DNA of 64,000 nucleotides, from the NCBI RefSeq assembly GCF_003234795.2, contig NZ_CP126268.1, forward strand, positions 2,542,001 to 2,606,000. The letters run 5' to 3'. This DNA is from Curtobacterium sp. MCLR17_032 (GTDB taxonomy: Bacteria; Actinomycetota; Actinomycetes; Actinomycetales; Microbacteriaceae). Positions 8,406 to 15,520 of this stretch are shown piece by piece; positions within the stretch are counted from its first letter, which is position 1; the number at the start of each line of letters is the position of its first letter. The notes beneath the pieces are model-generated. The model was not told where the DNA came from. It made no database searches and saw only the letters and a list, made by a program, of their open reading frames with translations. A program made the position numbers and the translations under genes.

Positions 8406-8446
8406 GACGGGAGGCTGCCCACCGGACCGGTGGGCAGCCTCCCGTC
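8406..8446 (+). terminator. upp terminator hairpin
   Basis: Perfect 20-bp arms around a single A. The outer stem is the recurrent GACGGGAGGC/GCCTCCCGTC word found in many gaps of this window. There is no T-run, as is usual at this GC content. Confidence 0.75.
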
Positions 8447-8474
8447 CGTCGTCGGCGACTGTCCGCATCCGTCG

Positions 8475-8492
8475 ACCGTCCGTGCGGACGGT
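8475..8492. promoter_or_regulatory. Operator-like inverted repeat upstream of a promoter
   Basis: ACCGTCCG and CGGACGGT arms are separated by TG, and the last base overlaps the -35 box at 8492-8497. The half-site ACCGTCC recurs in the operator inside the exporter promoter at 17154-17167. A TetR-type repressor is a reasonable guess; no binding partner is proved. Confidence 0.5.
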
Positions 8493-8521
8493 TGACACGG
8501 CGTTGGTATACCGCGGATACT
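8492..8521 (+). promoter_or_regulatory. Strong sigma-70-type promoter
   Basis: TTGACA at 8492-8497, an 18-base spacer, then GATACT at 8516-8521. It is one of the best consensus promoters in the window. The expected start site falls on or next to the ATG at 8528. Confidence 0.7.
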
Positions 8522-8527
8522 CATGCC

Positions 8528-8629
8528 ATGACTGCAACCGTGTCCACTCGCGCCCTCCACGAGGCCTCGGGGACCGTCGGCATGATGATGCCGACCACGG
8601 CGGTCATGCGTTGTCGAATGTGTGCCTGA
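8528..8629 (+). CDS. Small leaderless ORF, possible leader peptide
   Basis: A 33-residue reading frame beginning MTATVSTRALHEASGTVG and ending with MRCRMCA and a stop. It starts six bases after the -10 box of a strong promoter, so the mRNA probably begins at its ATG. Two cysteines lie just before the stop. Cysteine-bearing leaderless leader peptides are known in mycobacteria as attenuators, but usually in front of sulfur genes with several adjacent Cys codons. Here the next gene is a DNA-binding regulator 284 bases downstream. I have no homologue to offer. Supported by promoter placement only. Confidence 0.4.
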   Translation: MTATVSTRALHEASGTVGMMMPTTAVMRCRMCA

Positions 8630-8913
8630 TCGGTACCCGTTCCAGCCGGATCCCCCGCGACACCACCCCCGTCGCGCGCGTGTGATCCCCCGGTGACGAC
8701 CTCGTCGACGACGCGCACCACCGTCGCGAGGTCGGACCCCGCTCCCCCGGACCAGCCCCGGTCGGCGACGACCGCAGGGCTCCTCGGCGAACGCTGCCGC
8801 AGCGACTCCTGCGCCAGGCGTCACCGTCACCGCCGTTGATCCGGGCCGACGCATTCGACACCGGCCGCCGCACCACCCCGTGCACGGCCCCTGCACCACC
8901 CGGAGACCGCACC
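8630..8913 (+). other. Long 5' region of the free wHTH regulator gene
   Basis: A 284-base stretch between the small ORF and the regulator gene. It is rich in C runs. Only the Shine-Dalgarno-like GGAGA at about 8901 is recognisable. It may be an untranslated leader if the promoter at 8492-8521 drives the regulator. I see no riboswitch or tRNA in it. Confidence 0.4.
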
Positions 8914-9711
8914 ATGTCGCTCACCATCGCCCAGCCCCGCACCGCCCCCGCGATCCGTACCGCCGCGCCGGCCACCACCGACCTCGGCAGCGTGACGCCG
9001 ATCCGCGGCCGTCGCCCCGCCGTGCTGCCGACGCAGCCCGCTCGCCCGGTCGCCGACCGCTCCGCCGTCCCGACCAGCCCGGTCGTCGCGCCGCCCCGCA
9101 ACCGCGCGCTGCCGGAGGGCACGGAGGCCCGTGGGTTCGCCCTGTACGTCGGTCTCGACGAGGCCGCCGCCGCGGCCGCCGGCACGACGCTGGCCGCCGT
9201 CGTCGAACAGCTCAAGGCCCTCACCGCCCAGCTCGTCCCCTCCGCCGAGACCTACGCAGCCGTCGCCGTCGCCGCCGAGGGCTCCGGCGGGCGGGACGTC
9301 GACGTGGTCCGCCTGGCCCTGCAGGACCGCTCGGCGGTCGCGGCACGCAAGCAGACCGAGAAGCCCGAGCCGGAGGAGACCGGGGTCGTCATCGACATCT
9401 CCCGGAAGCGTGTCGTCCTGGACGGCGAAGCGGCACCGCTGACCTTCAAGGAGTTCGAGCTCCTGCAGTTCCTGGTCCTCCGCGAGGGCCGCACGGTCGA
9501 CCGCTCGGCGATCATCGAGGGCCTGTGGTCCGACGGTGAGGACGAGACCCCGAACGAGCGCACCATCGACGTGCACGTGCGTCGGCTCCGGTCGAAGCTC
9601 GGCGCGTTCGAGGAGATCGTCCGGACCGTCCGGGGCGTGGGCTACCGGTTCGACCGGCACGCCGACGTCTCGGTCCGCTACGCCTCCACCCCCTCGCCCG
9701 ACCTCTTCTGA
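8914..9711 (+). CDS. Stand-alone PhoB/OmpR-type winged-helix DNA-binding protein
   Basis: 265 residues. Residues ~1-65 are Pro/Ala-rich and probably disordered. Residues ~68-155 form a separate domain (ALYVGLDEAAAAAAGTTL, then VDVVRLALQD). Residues ~165-255 are a Trans_reg_C winged helix: LTFKEFELLQFLVLREG, ERTIDVHVRRLRSKLG and the wing IVRTVRGVGYRFD. There is no receiver domain and no histidine kinase nearby, so it is not a classical response regulator. I recall similar proteins as common in Microbacteriaceae; their function is unknown. The ATG at 8914 follows GGAGA. The frame is open upstream but low in complexity. Confidence 0.85.
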   Translation: MSLTIAQPRTAPAIRTAAPATTDLGSVTPIRGRRPAVLPTQPARPVADRSAVPTSPVVAPPRNRALPEGTEARGFALYVGLDEAAAAAAGTTLAAVVEQLKALTAQLVPSAETYAAVAVAAEGSGGRDVDVVRLALQDRSAVAARKQTEKPEPEETGVVIDISRKRVVLDGEAAPLTFKEFELLQFLVLREGRTVDRSAIIEGLWSDGEDETPNERTIDVHVRRLRSKLGAFEEIVRTVRGVGYRFDRHADVSVRYASTPSPDLF

Positions 9712-9801
9712 AACTGCTCTCGTGCGTCGATCGGACAACTCGCAGGATTCGACGGCGAGGCGCCCTTCCCCGGCGTTACCGCACCGTTATACAGTCGGTC
9801 G

Positions 9802-9905
9802 TGCAGACGGTGTTTGCTGTGGCACCGGCTGTGGAATGTGATTGCAGGAATCTCTTGGTGCAAGGGAGCGGGCCGGTCGTCCACCAGGACGGCCGGCCCG
9901 CGTTC
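9802..9905 (+). ncRNA. Candidate small RNA
   Basis: TACAGT at 9790-9795 could be a -10 box placing a start near 9802, and a strong hairpin ends at 9901. The ~100 bases between have no ORF of note. They have an unusually low GC content for this genome and can form local hairpins (TTGCA with TGCAA at about 9842-9864). The pieces fit an independent short transcript, but no -35 or known RNA family is recognised. Confidence 0.35.
9868..9901 (+). terminator. Rho-independent-type terminator hairpin
   Basis: 15-base arms with one G-T pair around the loop ACCA, followed by GTTCTGTGT. It lies between the wHTH regulator gene and marR, and ends either the regulator transcript or the candidate small RNA. 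Confidence 0.65.
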
Positions 9906-9958
9906 TGTGTCCGAGCCCGTCGGTAGGGTGGTGGTCCACCCGACGGAGGGAAAGACCC

Positions 9959-10447
9959 GTGAGCGATCACCGAACCGAGAAGGCCACCGCGGTCGCCGCC
10001 TGGGAGTCGTTGTTCCGCGCCCAGGTCACCGTGATGCGGAACCTCAACACCGAGTTCCCGTCCGCCGAGATCTCGTTCAACGAGTACGACGTGTGCTTCA
10101 ACCTCTCGACGCAGCCCGGACGCCGCTGCCGGATGCGTGACCTGACCGGGCACCTCCTGCTCACGCAGCCGAGTGTCAGCCGTCTGGTGGACCGGCTCGC
10201 CGCGAAGGGCATCGTCGAGAAGCAGCCGGACCCCACGGACGCCCGCGGGGTGATCGTCGCACTCACGCCACACGGCTTCGACGTGTACCGCACGGTCGCC
10301 GTGCAGCACGCCTCCACGATCGCGGCCCAGGTCGGCGCCGGGCTCGACGACGCCGAACTCCGGACGCTCACCGAACTGTGCACGAAGCTGCGCGTCGGCG
10401 CCGCGGCGACCACGCCGACCCGCCGCTCGGTCGGGGCTCCGGCATGA
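9959..10447 (+). CDS. MarR-family transcriptional regulator
   Basis: A 162-residue winged-helix dimer regulator. HTH and wing are LRDLTGHLLLTQPSVSRLVDRLAAKG in part (recognition helix TQPSVSRLVDRL), then KQPDPTDARGVIVALTPHG, the typical MarR beta-wing with Asp-Arg. The GTG at 9959 is preceded at good distance by GGAGGG. It is first in a three-gene operon with photolyase and a serine hydrolase; the stop overlaps the photolyase ATG by 4 bases. It may regulate its own operon. No ligand is evident. Confidence 0.9.
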   Translation: MSDHRTEKATAVAAWESLFRAQVTVMRNLNTEFPSAEISFNEYDVCFNLSTQPGRRCRMRDLTGHLLLTQPSVSRLVDRLAAKGIVEKQPDPTDARGVIVALTPHGFDVYRTVAVQHASTIAAQVGAGLDDAELRTLTELCTKLRVGAAATTPTRRSVGAPA

Positions 10448-11808
10448 GCGGGAACGGTGCGGGTGGCTCCGTCGTCTGGCTGCGCGACGACCTGCGCATC
10501 GCCGACAACCCCGCCCTCCGTTCGGCCACCGACCGCAGCGGCCCGGTCACGGTCGTCTACGTCCTCGACGAGCAGAGCGACGGCATCCGCCCGTTCGGTG
10601 CCGCGGCGCGCTGGTGGCTCCACCAGTCCCTGAGCGCGCTCGACGCCGACCTGCGCGGGTACGGCTCGCGGCTCGTGCTGCGCCGCGGTCCGGCGGCCGA
10701 GGTCATCCCCGCCCTCCTGCAGGAGTCCGGCGCCGACGCCGTGTTCTGGAACCGCCGCTACGGCCTGGTGGAACGCGAACTCGACGCGGGCATCAAGGCC
10801 GGCCTCATCGCCAGCGGGATCGAGGCGCACAGCGCGGCGGCCACCCTGCTCTGGGAGCCGTGGACGGTCCTCAGCGGCAAGGGCGAGCCGTTCAAGGTCT
10901 TCACACCGTTCTGGCGGGCGGCGCAGGCGATGCCCGAACCCCGCCACCCGTGGCCCGAGCCGGACACGATCGCCGCACCGCCGGACGTCGCCTCGGACAC
11001 GCTCGACGACTGGGACCTGCTGCCGACGACCCCGGACTGGGCGGGCGGGATGCGCGACGCGTGGACGCCGGGCGAGCAGGGTGCGTCCGACCGTCTCGAG
11101 CGCTTCGTCGCCGAGGCCCTCGCCGACTACGACCAGCGGGACGAACCGGCCCAGGCAGCGACGAGCAGCCTGTCGCCGCACCTGCGCTGGGGTGAGATCA
11201 GCCCGTACCAGGTCTGGCACCGCATGCACGAGACCCTCGAGCCGGACCAGCGACGTGCCGCGCCGGCGTTCCTCCGCCAGCTCGCGTGGCGCGAGTTCAA
11301 CTGGAACGAGTACTTCCACTGCGACGACATCGCCCGCACCAACGTCCGTCGTGAGTTCGACGCCTTCCCGTGGCGGGACGCCGCCGAGTCGGAGCTCGAC
11401 CGCTGGCGCCACGGCACGACGGGCTTCGACCTGGTCGATGCCGGCATGCGAGAGCTCTGGCACACCGGCGCGATGCACAACCGGGTCCGTCTGGCCACGG
11501 CGAGCTTCCTCGTGAAGAACATGCTCGTGGACTGGCGGATCGGCGAGCAGTGGTTCTGGGACACGCTGGTCGACGCCGACGCCGCGAACAACGCCGCGAA
11601 CTGGCAGTGGGTCGCGGGCTCGGGGTTCGACGCGGCGCCGTACTTCCGGGTGTTCAACCCGGACCGGCAGCTCGAGCGCTTCGACCCGCACCGGGAGTAC
11701 GTCCGCCGCTGGGTGCCCGCCGACGAAGCGCGCCCGGAGCCGATGGTCGACCTCAAGGCCACCCGGCAGCGTGCCCTCGACGCCTACGCCGAGATGCGGC
11801 GCGCATGA
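10444..11808 (+). CDS. phr: Deoxyribodipyrimidine photolyase (class I cryptochrome/photolyase family)
   Basis: A 454-residue flavoprotein that splits cyclobutane pyrimidine dimers with blue light. Residues 1-130 form the antenna-binding Rossmann domain, opening SVVWLRDDLRIADNPAL. Residues ~200-450 form the FAD domain, with GFDLVDAGMRELWHTGAMHN, RLATASFLVKNMLVDWRIG and NWQWVAGSGFDAAPYFRVFN, the segments that bind FAD and the dimer in CPD photolyases. A 6-4 photolyase or DASH protein would differ there. Overlaps of 4 bases at both ends show one operon with marR and the hydrolase. Confidence 0.95.
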   Translation: MSGNGAGGSVVWLRDDLRIADNPALRSATDRSGPVTVVYVLDEQSDGIRPFGAAARWWLHQSLSALDADLRGYGSRLVLRRGPAAEVIPALLQESGADAVFWNRRYGLVERELDAGIKAGLIASGIEAHSAAATLLWEPWTVLSGKGEPFKVFTPFWRAAQAMPEPRHPWPEPDTIAAPPDVASDTLDDWDLLPTTPDWAGGMRDAWTPGEQGASDRLERFVAEALADYDQRDEPAQAATSSLSPHLRWGEISPYQVWHRMHETLEPDQRRAAPAFLRQLAWREFNWNEYFHCDDIARTNVRREFDAFPWRDAAESELDRWRHGTTGFDLVDAGMRELWHTGAMHNRVRLATASFLVKNMLVDWRIGEQWFWDTLVDADAANNAANWQWVAGSGFDAAPYFRVFNPDRQLERFDPHREYVRRWVPADEARPEPMVDLKATRQRALDAYAEMRRA

Positions 11809-13280
11809 CCCGGCCGTCCGCCGCGGTGCTCGACCAGATCGACGCCCTGCACCGGCAGCGGGTCGCCGACGGCATCGCACCGAGCAGCGTCTGGGGCGTG
11901 TTCGACCGAGACGGACTCGTGGCCTCCGGAGGTGCCGGGGACCGCGGGGACGGCACGGCGCCCGACGCCGACACGGTCTACCGGATCGCGTCGTGCACGA
12001 AGAGCGTCACCGCGACGACGCTGCTCGGACTCGTGCGCGACGGACTGCTGTCGCTCGACGCCCCGGTCACGGACTTCGTGCCGGCGTTCCGGTCGGTGGC
12101 CCTGCCGACCGCAGACTCCCCCGTGCCCACCGTCCGGATGCTCCTGACGATGTCCGCGGGCTTCCCCACCGACGACCCGTGGGGTGACCGGCAGGAGAGC
12201 ATCTCCGACGACGAGCTCGACGACGTCCTCGGCGCCGGACTCCTCTTCGACTCGGTGCCGGGGACGCGCTTCGCGTACTCGAACCTCGGCTACGCACTGC
12301 TCGGCCGCGTGGTCGCCGTCGTCGCCGGTGCGCCGTTCACGTCCGTCGCCACCCAGCGCGTCCTGCGCCCCCTCGGACTCGACGACACCGTGTTCGCGGC
12401 CGCCGACGCCCGCGGGCACGTCGTGACGGGGTACCGGCCGCACGGCTCCGCCTGGGAGGCCCTGACGACACCGGGGCCCGGCGCGTTCTCACCGATCGGC
12501 GGGCTCTTCTCCACCGTGCGGGACCTCGCCCGCTGGGCGTCCTGGCTGGCGAGCGCGTTCGAGGGCACGGTGCCGCCCTTCTCGGAGCCCGCAGCCGCGA
12601 ACGCCGGCCCGCTGGACACCGCCGGACGTCGGGCGATGCAGCAGGCGATGCGGATGGTCCCGGCCGAGTCACTGCCCGGATCGACCCGGGCGACCGGGTA
12701 CGGCTTCGGGCTGTTCGTCGAGCACGACCCCGTCGTCGGCTCGATCGTGTCGCACTCCGGCGGCTACCCCGGGTTCTCGGCGCACATGCGGTGGTCGGTG
12801 TCGACCGGCCTCGGTGTCGTCGCCTTCGAGAACGCCACCCAGGCCAAGGTGTCGGTGGCTGCCACGCGGGCGCACGACCTCGTCCTGGCCGACGTCCGGT
12901 CCGGAGCCGATACGTCGATCGCCCACGCGCCGGTCGCCGACGCCCCGGAGCGGGTGTTGCCGGAGACGCGAGCCGCCCAGCGGGCCGTGCAGCGCCTCCT
13001 GGCCGACTGGGACGACGACCGAGCCGCCGCGATCTGCACGCCGAACGTGCCGCTCGACGTGCCCTGGGACCGCCGACGTGCCGCGCTCGACGCCGCGGTC
13101 GCCGTGGTCGGGGCCGACCTCCGTGGCACCCCGGTCGCCGAGCAGTCGAGCACGCCGACGCACCTGCGGTGGTGGCTGCCCGGTGAGCACGGTCGTCTGC
13201 GTGTGGAGATCCGTCTCGCGCCACTCGCCGCCGGTCTGGTGCAGACGCTGACCGTGCGCGCGGAGCCGAGGCCGGTCTAG
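11805..13280 (+). CDS. Serine hydrolase, class C beta-lactamase/esterase family
   Basis: 491 residues. The three active-site motifs of the class C beta-lactamase/DD-peptidase/esterase fold are present: SxxK as SCTK at about residue 64, YxN as YSN at about 160, and HSG at about 315. After residue ~360 there is a C-terminal extension of ~130 residues, possibly a lipocalin-like or substrate domain. No signal peptide is visible, so a cytosolic esterase or peptidase is likelier than a secreted beta-lactamase. It is the last gene of the marR operon. The natural substrate is unknown. Confidence 0.85.
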   Translation: MTRPSAAVLDQIDALHRQRVADGIAPSSVWGVFDRDGLVASGGAGDRGDGTAPDADTVYRIASCTKSVTATTLLGLVRDGLLSLDAPVTDFVPAFRSVALPTADSPVPTVRMLLTMSAGFPTDDPWGDRQESISDDELDDVLGAGLLFDSVPGTRFAYSNLGYALLGRVVAVVAGAPFTSVATQRVLRPLGLDDTVFAAADARGHVVTGYRPHGSAWEALTTPGPGAFSPIGGLFSTVRDLARWASWLASAFEGTVPPFSEPAAANAGPLDTAGRRAMQQAMRMVPAESLPGSTRATGYGFGLFVEHDPVVGSIVSHSGGYPGFSAHMRWSVSTGLGVVAFENATQAKVSVAATRAHDLVLADVRSGADTSIAHAPVADAPERVLPETRAAQRAVQRLLADWDDDRAAAICTPNVPLDVPWDRRRAALDAAVAVVGADLRGTPVAEQSSTPTHLRWWLPGEHGRLRVEIRLAPLAAGLVQTLTVRAEPRPV

Positions 13281-13377
13281 CGCAGGGCAGAGTGTCGGAA
13301 CCGTCCGGTAGAATGCGACATGTCCGCTCGGTCCTCGTGGCGGTCAGCCGTCCCGATCACCGCCTTCGGAAGAGACC

Positions 13378-13953
13378 ATGCCACGCAAACCGGACCCGAC
13401 GCTCAAGCCCGCGATCGTCTGCAAGGTCACGGACCACCTCCACCACACCCGGCTCGAAGACGTCTCGGTCCGCAGCCTGGGCCGGGTCCTCGGCACGAGC
13501 GCGTACCCGATCGTGTACCACTTCGGCTCGCGGGACGGCCTCATCGACGCCGTCGTCGAACACCTCAGCCACCCGGTGCTGTCGGTCTGCCTCGACCCGG
13601 ACGCCGACGAACAGGCCCTCGCCGACCACCTGGTCCGCGTCTTCGGTGGTCTCGACGACGCCGAGCGCTTCCTGGCGGCACGCCTGACGTTCGAGCTCGG
13701 CTCGGTCGAGTGTCTGTCCGACCACGACCGACACCGCCGTCTGCACCGGGCGCACGTGGACATGCTCGCCGCCTGGGCCCGGGCGCACGGCGCCGACGAC
13801 GCCACCGCCCGCCGCGCCGCAGGGGCCGCCGTGCTCGCTGCCCGGGGCGCGCAGTGGGGTGCGGTCCTCGACGGTGACGTCGCCCACACCGACGCGGTCC
13901 TCCGCGGTGTCGCCCGCCGGCTCGCCGCCGAGGTCGACGTCGCCGCTCGCTGA
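13378..13953 (+). CDS. TetR-family transcriptional regulator
   Basis: 191 residues. The N-terminal HTH is LEDVSVRSLGRVLGTSAYPIVYHFGSRDGL in part, with the recognition helix near TSAYPIVYHFGS. The remaining ~130 residues are the helical ligand and dimer domain. The ATG at 13378 follows a weak GAGA site. It is flanked by the hydrolase and the convergent sodA, so no obvious target operon is adjacent. A single ACCGTCC half-site lies upstream at about 13302, the word found in the palindromes at 8475 and 17154. This hints at autoregulation but is weak. Confidence 0.88.
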   Translation: MPRKPDPTLKPAIVCKVTDHLHHTRLEDVSVRSLGRVLGTSAYPIVYHFGSRDGLIDAVVEHLSHPVLSVCLDPDADEQALADHLVRVFGGLDDAERFLAARLTFELGSVECLSDHDRHRRLHRAHVDMLAAWARAHGADDATARRAAGAAVLAARGAQWGAVLDGDVAHTDAVLRGVARRLAAEVDVAAR

Positions 13954-14000
13954 CCGAGCAGCGGGCTGCGGGCGGGCAGCGGCCGGCGGGCGGTGCCGGC

Positions 14001-14042
14001 GACCGACGACCGGTGACCGACGACCAGCGACCGACGACCAGC
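14001..14042. repeat. 14-bp tandem repeat, three copies
   Basis: GACCGACGACC followed by GGT or AGC, three times head to tail. It lies between the TetR gene and the shared terminator with sodA. It looks like simple slippage repeats; no function is visible. Confidence 0.8.
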
Positions 14043-14061
14043 GGGTCCGACCGCACCACAG

Positions 14062-14108
14062 GACGACGGGAGGCCCGGTACCAGCTGGTACCGGGCCTCC
14101 CGTTCGTC
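14062..14108. terminator. Bidirectional terminator between tetR and sodA
   Basis: A stem of more than 20 bp with a central AGCT and one bulged T. It contains the recurrent CGGGAGGC word and serves both convergent genes. Confidence 0.75.
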
Positions 14109-14142
14109 AGGTGGTCGCCTCAGCGACCCGCGTCGGTGACAC

Positions 14143-14757
14143 TCAGAGCGTGACGAAGCTCTGCGACTTGGCGTTCTCGAAGCGCGCGGCCACGTTCTCC
14201 CAGTCGACGATGTTCCACACGGCCTTGACGTAGTCCGCCTTGACGTTGAGGTAGTCGAGGTAGAAGGCGTGCTCCCACATGTCGAGCATGAAGATCGGGA
14301 CGAGACCGAACGGGATGTTGCCCTGCTGGTCGAACAGCTGGAACGTGGCGAGCTTCTGGCCCACGACGTCCCAGGCCAGGACGGACCAGCCGGAGCCCTG
14401 GATGCCGTTGGCGACCGCGGCGAACTGGGCCTGGAACTTCTCGAACGAGCCGAAGAACTCGTCGATCGCGGCGGCGAGCTCGCCCTCCGGGACCTTCGTG
14501 TCCGGGCCGAGGTTGGTCCAGAAGATCGAGTGGTTCACGTGCCCACCGAGGTGGAACGCCAGGTCCTTCTCGAGCTTGTTGATCGCACCGAAGTTGCCGG
14601 ACTCGCGGGCCTCGCCGAGCTGCTGCAGGGCGGTGTTCGCGCCGGTGACGTACGCCTGGTGGTGCTTGTCGTGGTGCAGCTGCATGATCTTGCCGCTGAT
14701 GTGCGGCTCGAGGGCGGCGTAGTCGTACGGGAGCTCGGGCAGGGTGTACTCAGCCAT
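14143..14757 (-). CDS. sodA: Superoxide dismutase, Mn/Fe family
   Basis: A 204-residue cytosolic or secreted enzyme converting superoxide to oxygen and peroxide. The opening MAEYTLPELPYDYAALEPHI and the metal ligands in MQLHHDKHHQAY, HVNHSIFW and LDMWEHAFYLDY are all present. Metal choice cannot be settled from these motifs; Mn is the usual state in relatives. There is no signal peptide. The ATG at 14757 follows GAAAGGACCGCC, a good ribosome-binding site. Confidence 0.96.
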   Translation of the reverse strand: MAEYTLPELPYDYAALEPHISGKIMQLHHDKHHQAYVTGANTALQQLGEARESGNFGAINKLEKDLAFHLGGHVNHSIFWTNLGPDTKVPEGELAAAIDEFFGSFEKFQAQFAAVANGIQGSGWSVLAWDVVGQKLATFQLFDQQGNIPFGLVPIFMLDMWEHAFYLDYLNVKADYVKAVWNIVDWENVAARFENAKSQSFVTL

Positions 14758-14802
14758 GGGCGGTCCTTTCGATCGGTGATGTGGGGTGCGGGGCTCCGCG
14801 GC

Positions 14803-15327
14803 TCACGAGAGCCGGGAACGATCGGTCAGGGAGTGGAATTCCCGGTTGTGGTAGACCAGCGGCTCGCCACGGTCGAGCCCGACGACGATGTCGAGCACCT
14901 CGGCGACGACGACGGTCGAGCTGCCGATGGGCGTGGTCGAGAGCGGGCGGCAGCGCAGGGCGCTGGCGGCGTCGGGGAGGTAGCGGTCGCCCGAGGGCAG
15001 CCGTCCCCAGATCGGGTCGTCGGCCGCGGGGCTGCCGGTGGAGGCGAAGCGCTTGGCGAGGGCCACACCGCGGGCGTCCATCAGGTGCACCACGAACAGC
15101 GGTGCGCCGAGGACGACCCCGGCGGACCCGGAGTTCGTCGAGAGCGAGAACACCAGCACGGGCGGGTCGACCGCGACCGAGGCGACGCTCGACGCGGTGA
15201 GGCCGGTCGGTCCGTCCGGGCCCTCGGCGGTGATCACGGCGACGCCGGCGGGGTGCCCGCGGAAGGCGTCCTTGTAGGCGGCGGTGATGTCGGCCGTGGT
15301 GGCGTCGACCGGGGCGGCGTCGGGCAT
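14803..15327 (-). CDS. Flavin reductase family protein (FMN-binding split barrel)
   Basis: A 174-residue NAD(P)H:flavin reductase of the HpaC/DszD type, which feeds reduced flavin to two-component monooxygenases. Typical segments are GHPAGVAVITAEGPDGPTGL, TASSVASVAVDPPVLVFSL and the late YHNREFHSL. The ATG at 15327 gives the standard length; an upstream in-frame ATG adds only low-complexity sequence. It is followed by sodA after 45 bases on the same strand, so they could be co-transcribed. No monooxygenase partner is adjacent; the LLM protein at 62 kb is a possible but unproved user. Confidence 0.88.
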   Translation of the reverse strand: MPDAAPVDATTADITAAYKDAFRGHPAGVAVITAEGPDGPTGLTASSVASVAVDPPVLVFSLSTNSGSAGVVLGAPLFVVHLMDARGVALAKRFASTGSPAADDPIWGRLPSGDRYLPDAASALRCRPLSTTPIGSSTVVVAEVLDIVVGLDRGEPLVYHNREFHSLTDRSRLS

Positions 15328-15520
15328 GTCAGTCGTGGTCGTTCCTCGTTCGTGGGTGCGGCCGCGGTCGTCGCGGCCACCTCCCAACGTAGGACCTGTG
15401 CCCGGGTGCCGGTCCATGATTCACAGGATCGGCTCATCCCCGGGCGTGCCGCGACGTCGCGCGAGCGCCCCGCGACGCGGACGGATGCGGCGACACGGGC
15501 CGGGCTGTCTCTGCCGCGGG

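Noticed and set aside
11805..13280. Beta-lactamase conferring resistance
   Set aside because: Motifs fit the broad class C/esterase fold, there is no signal peptide, and the gene is in an operon with photolyase. A cytosolic hydrolase is likelier.
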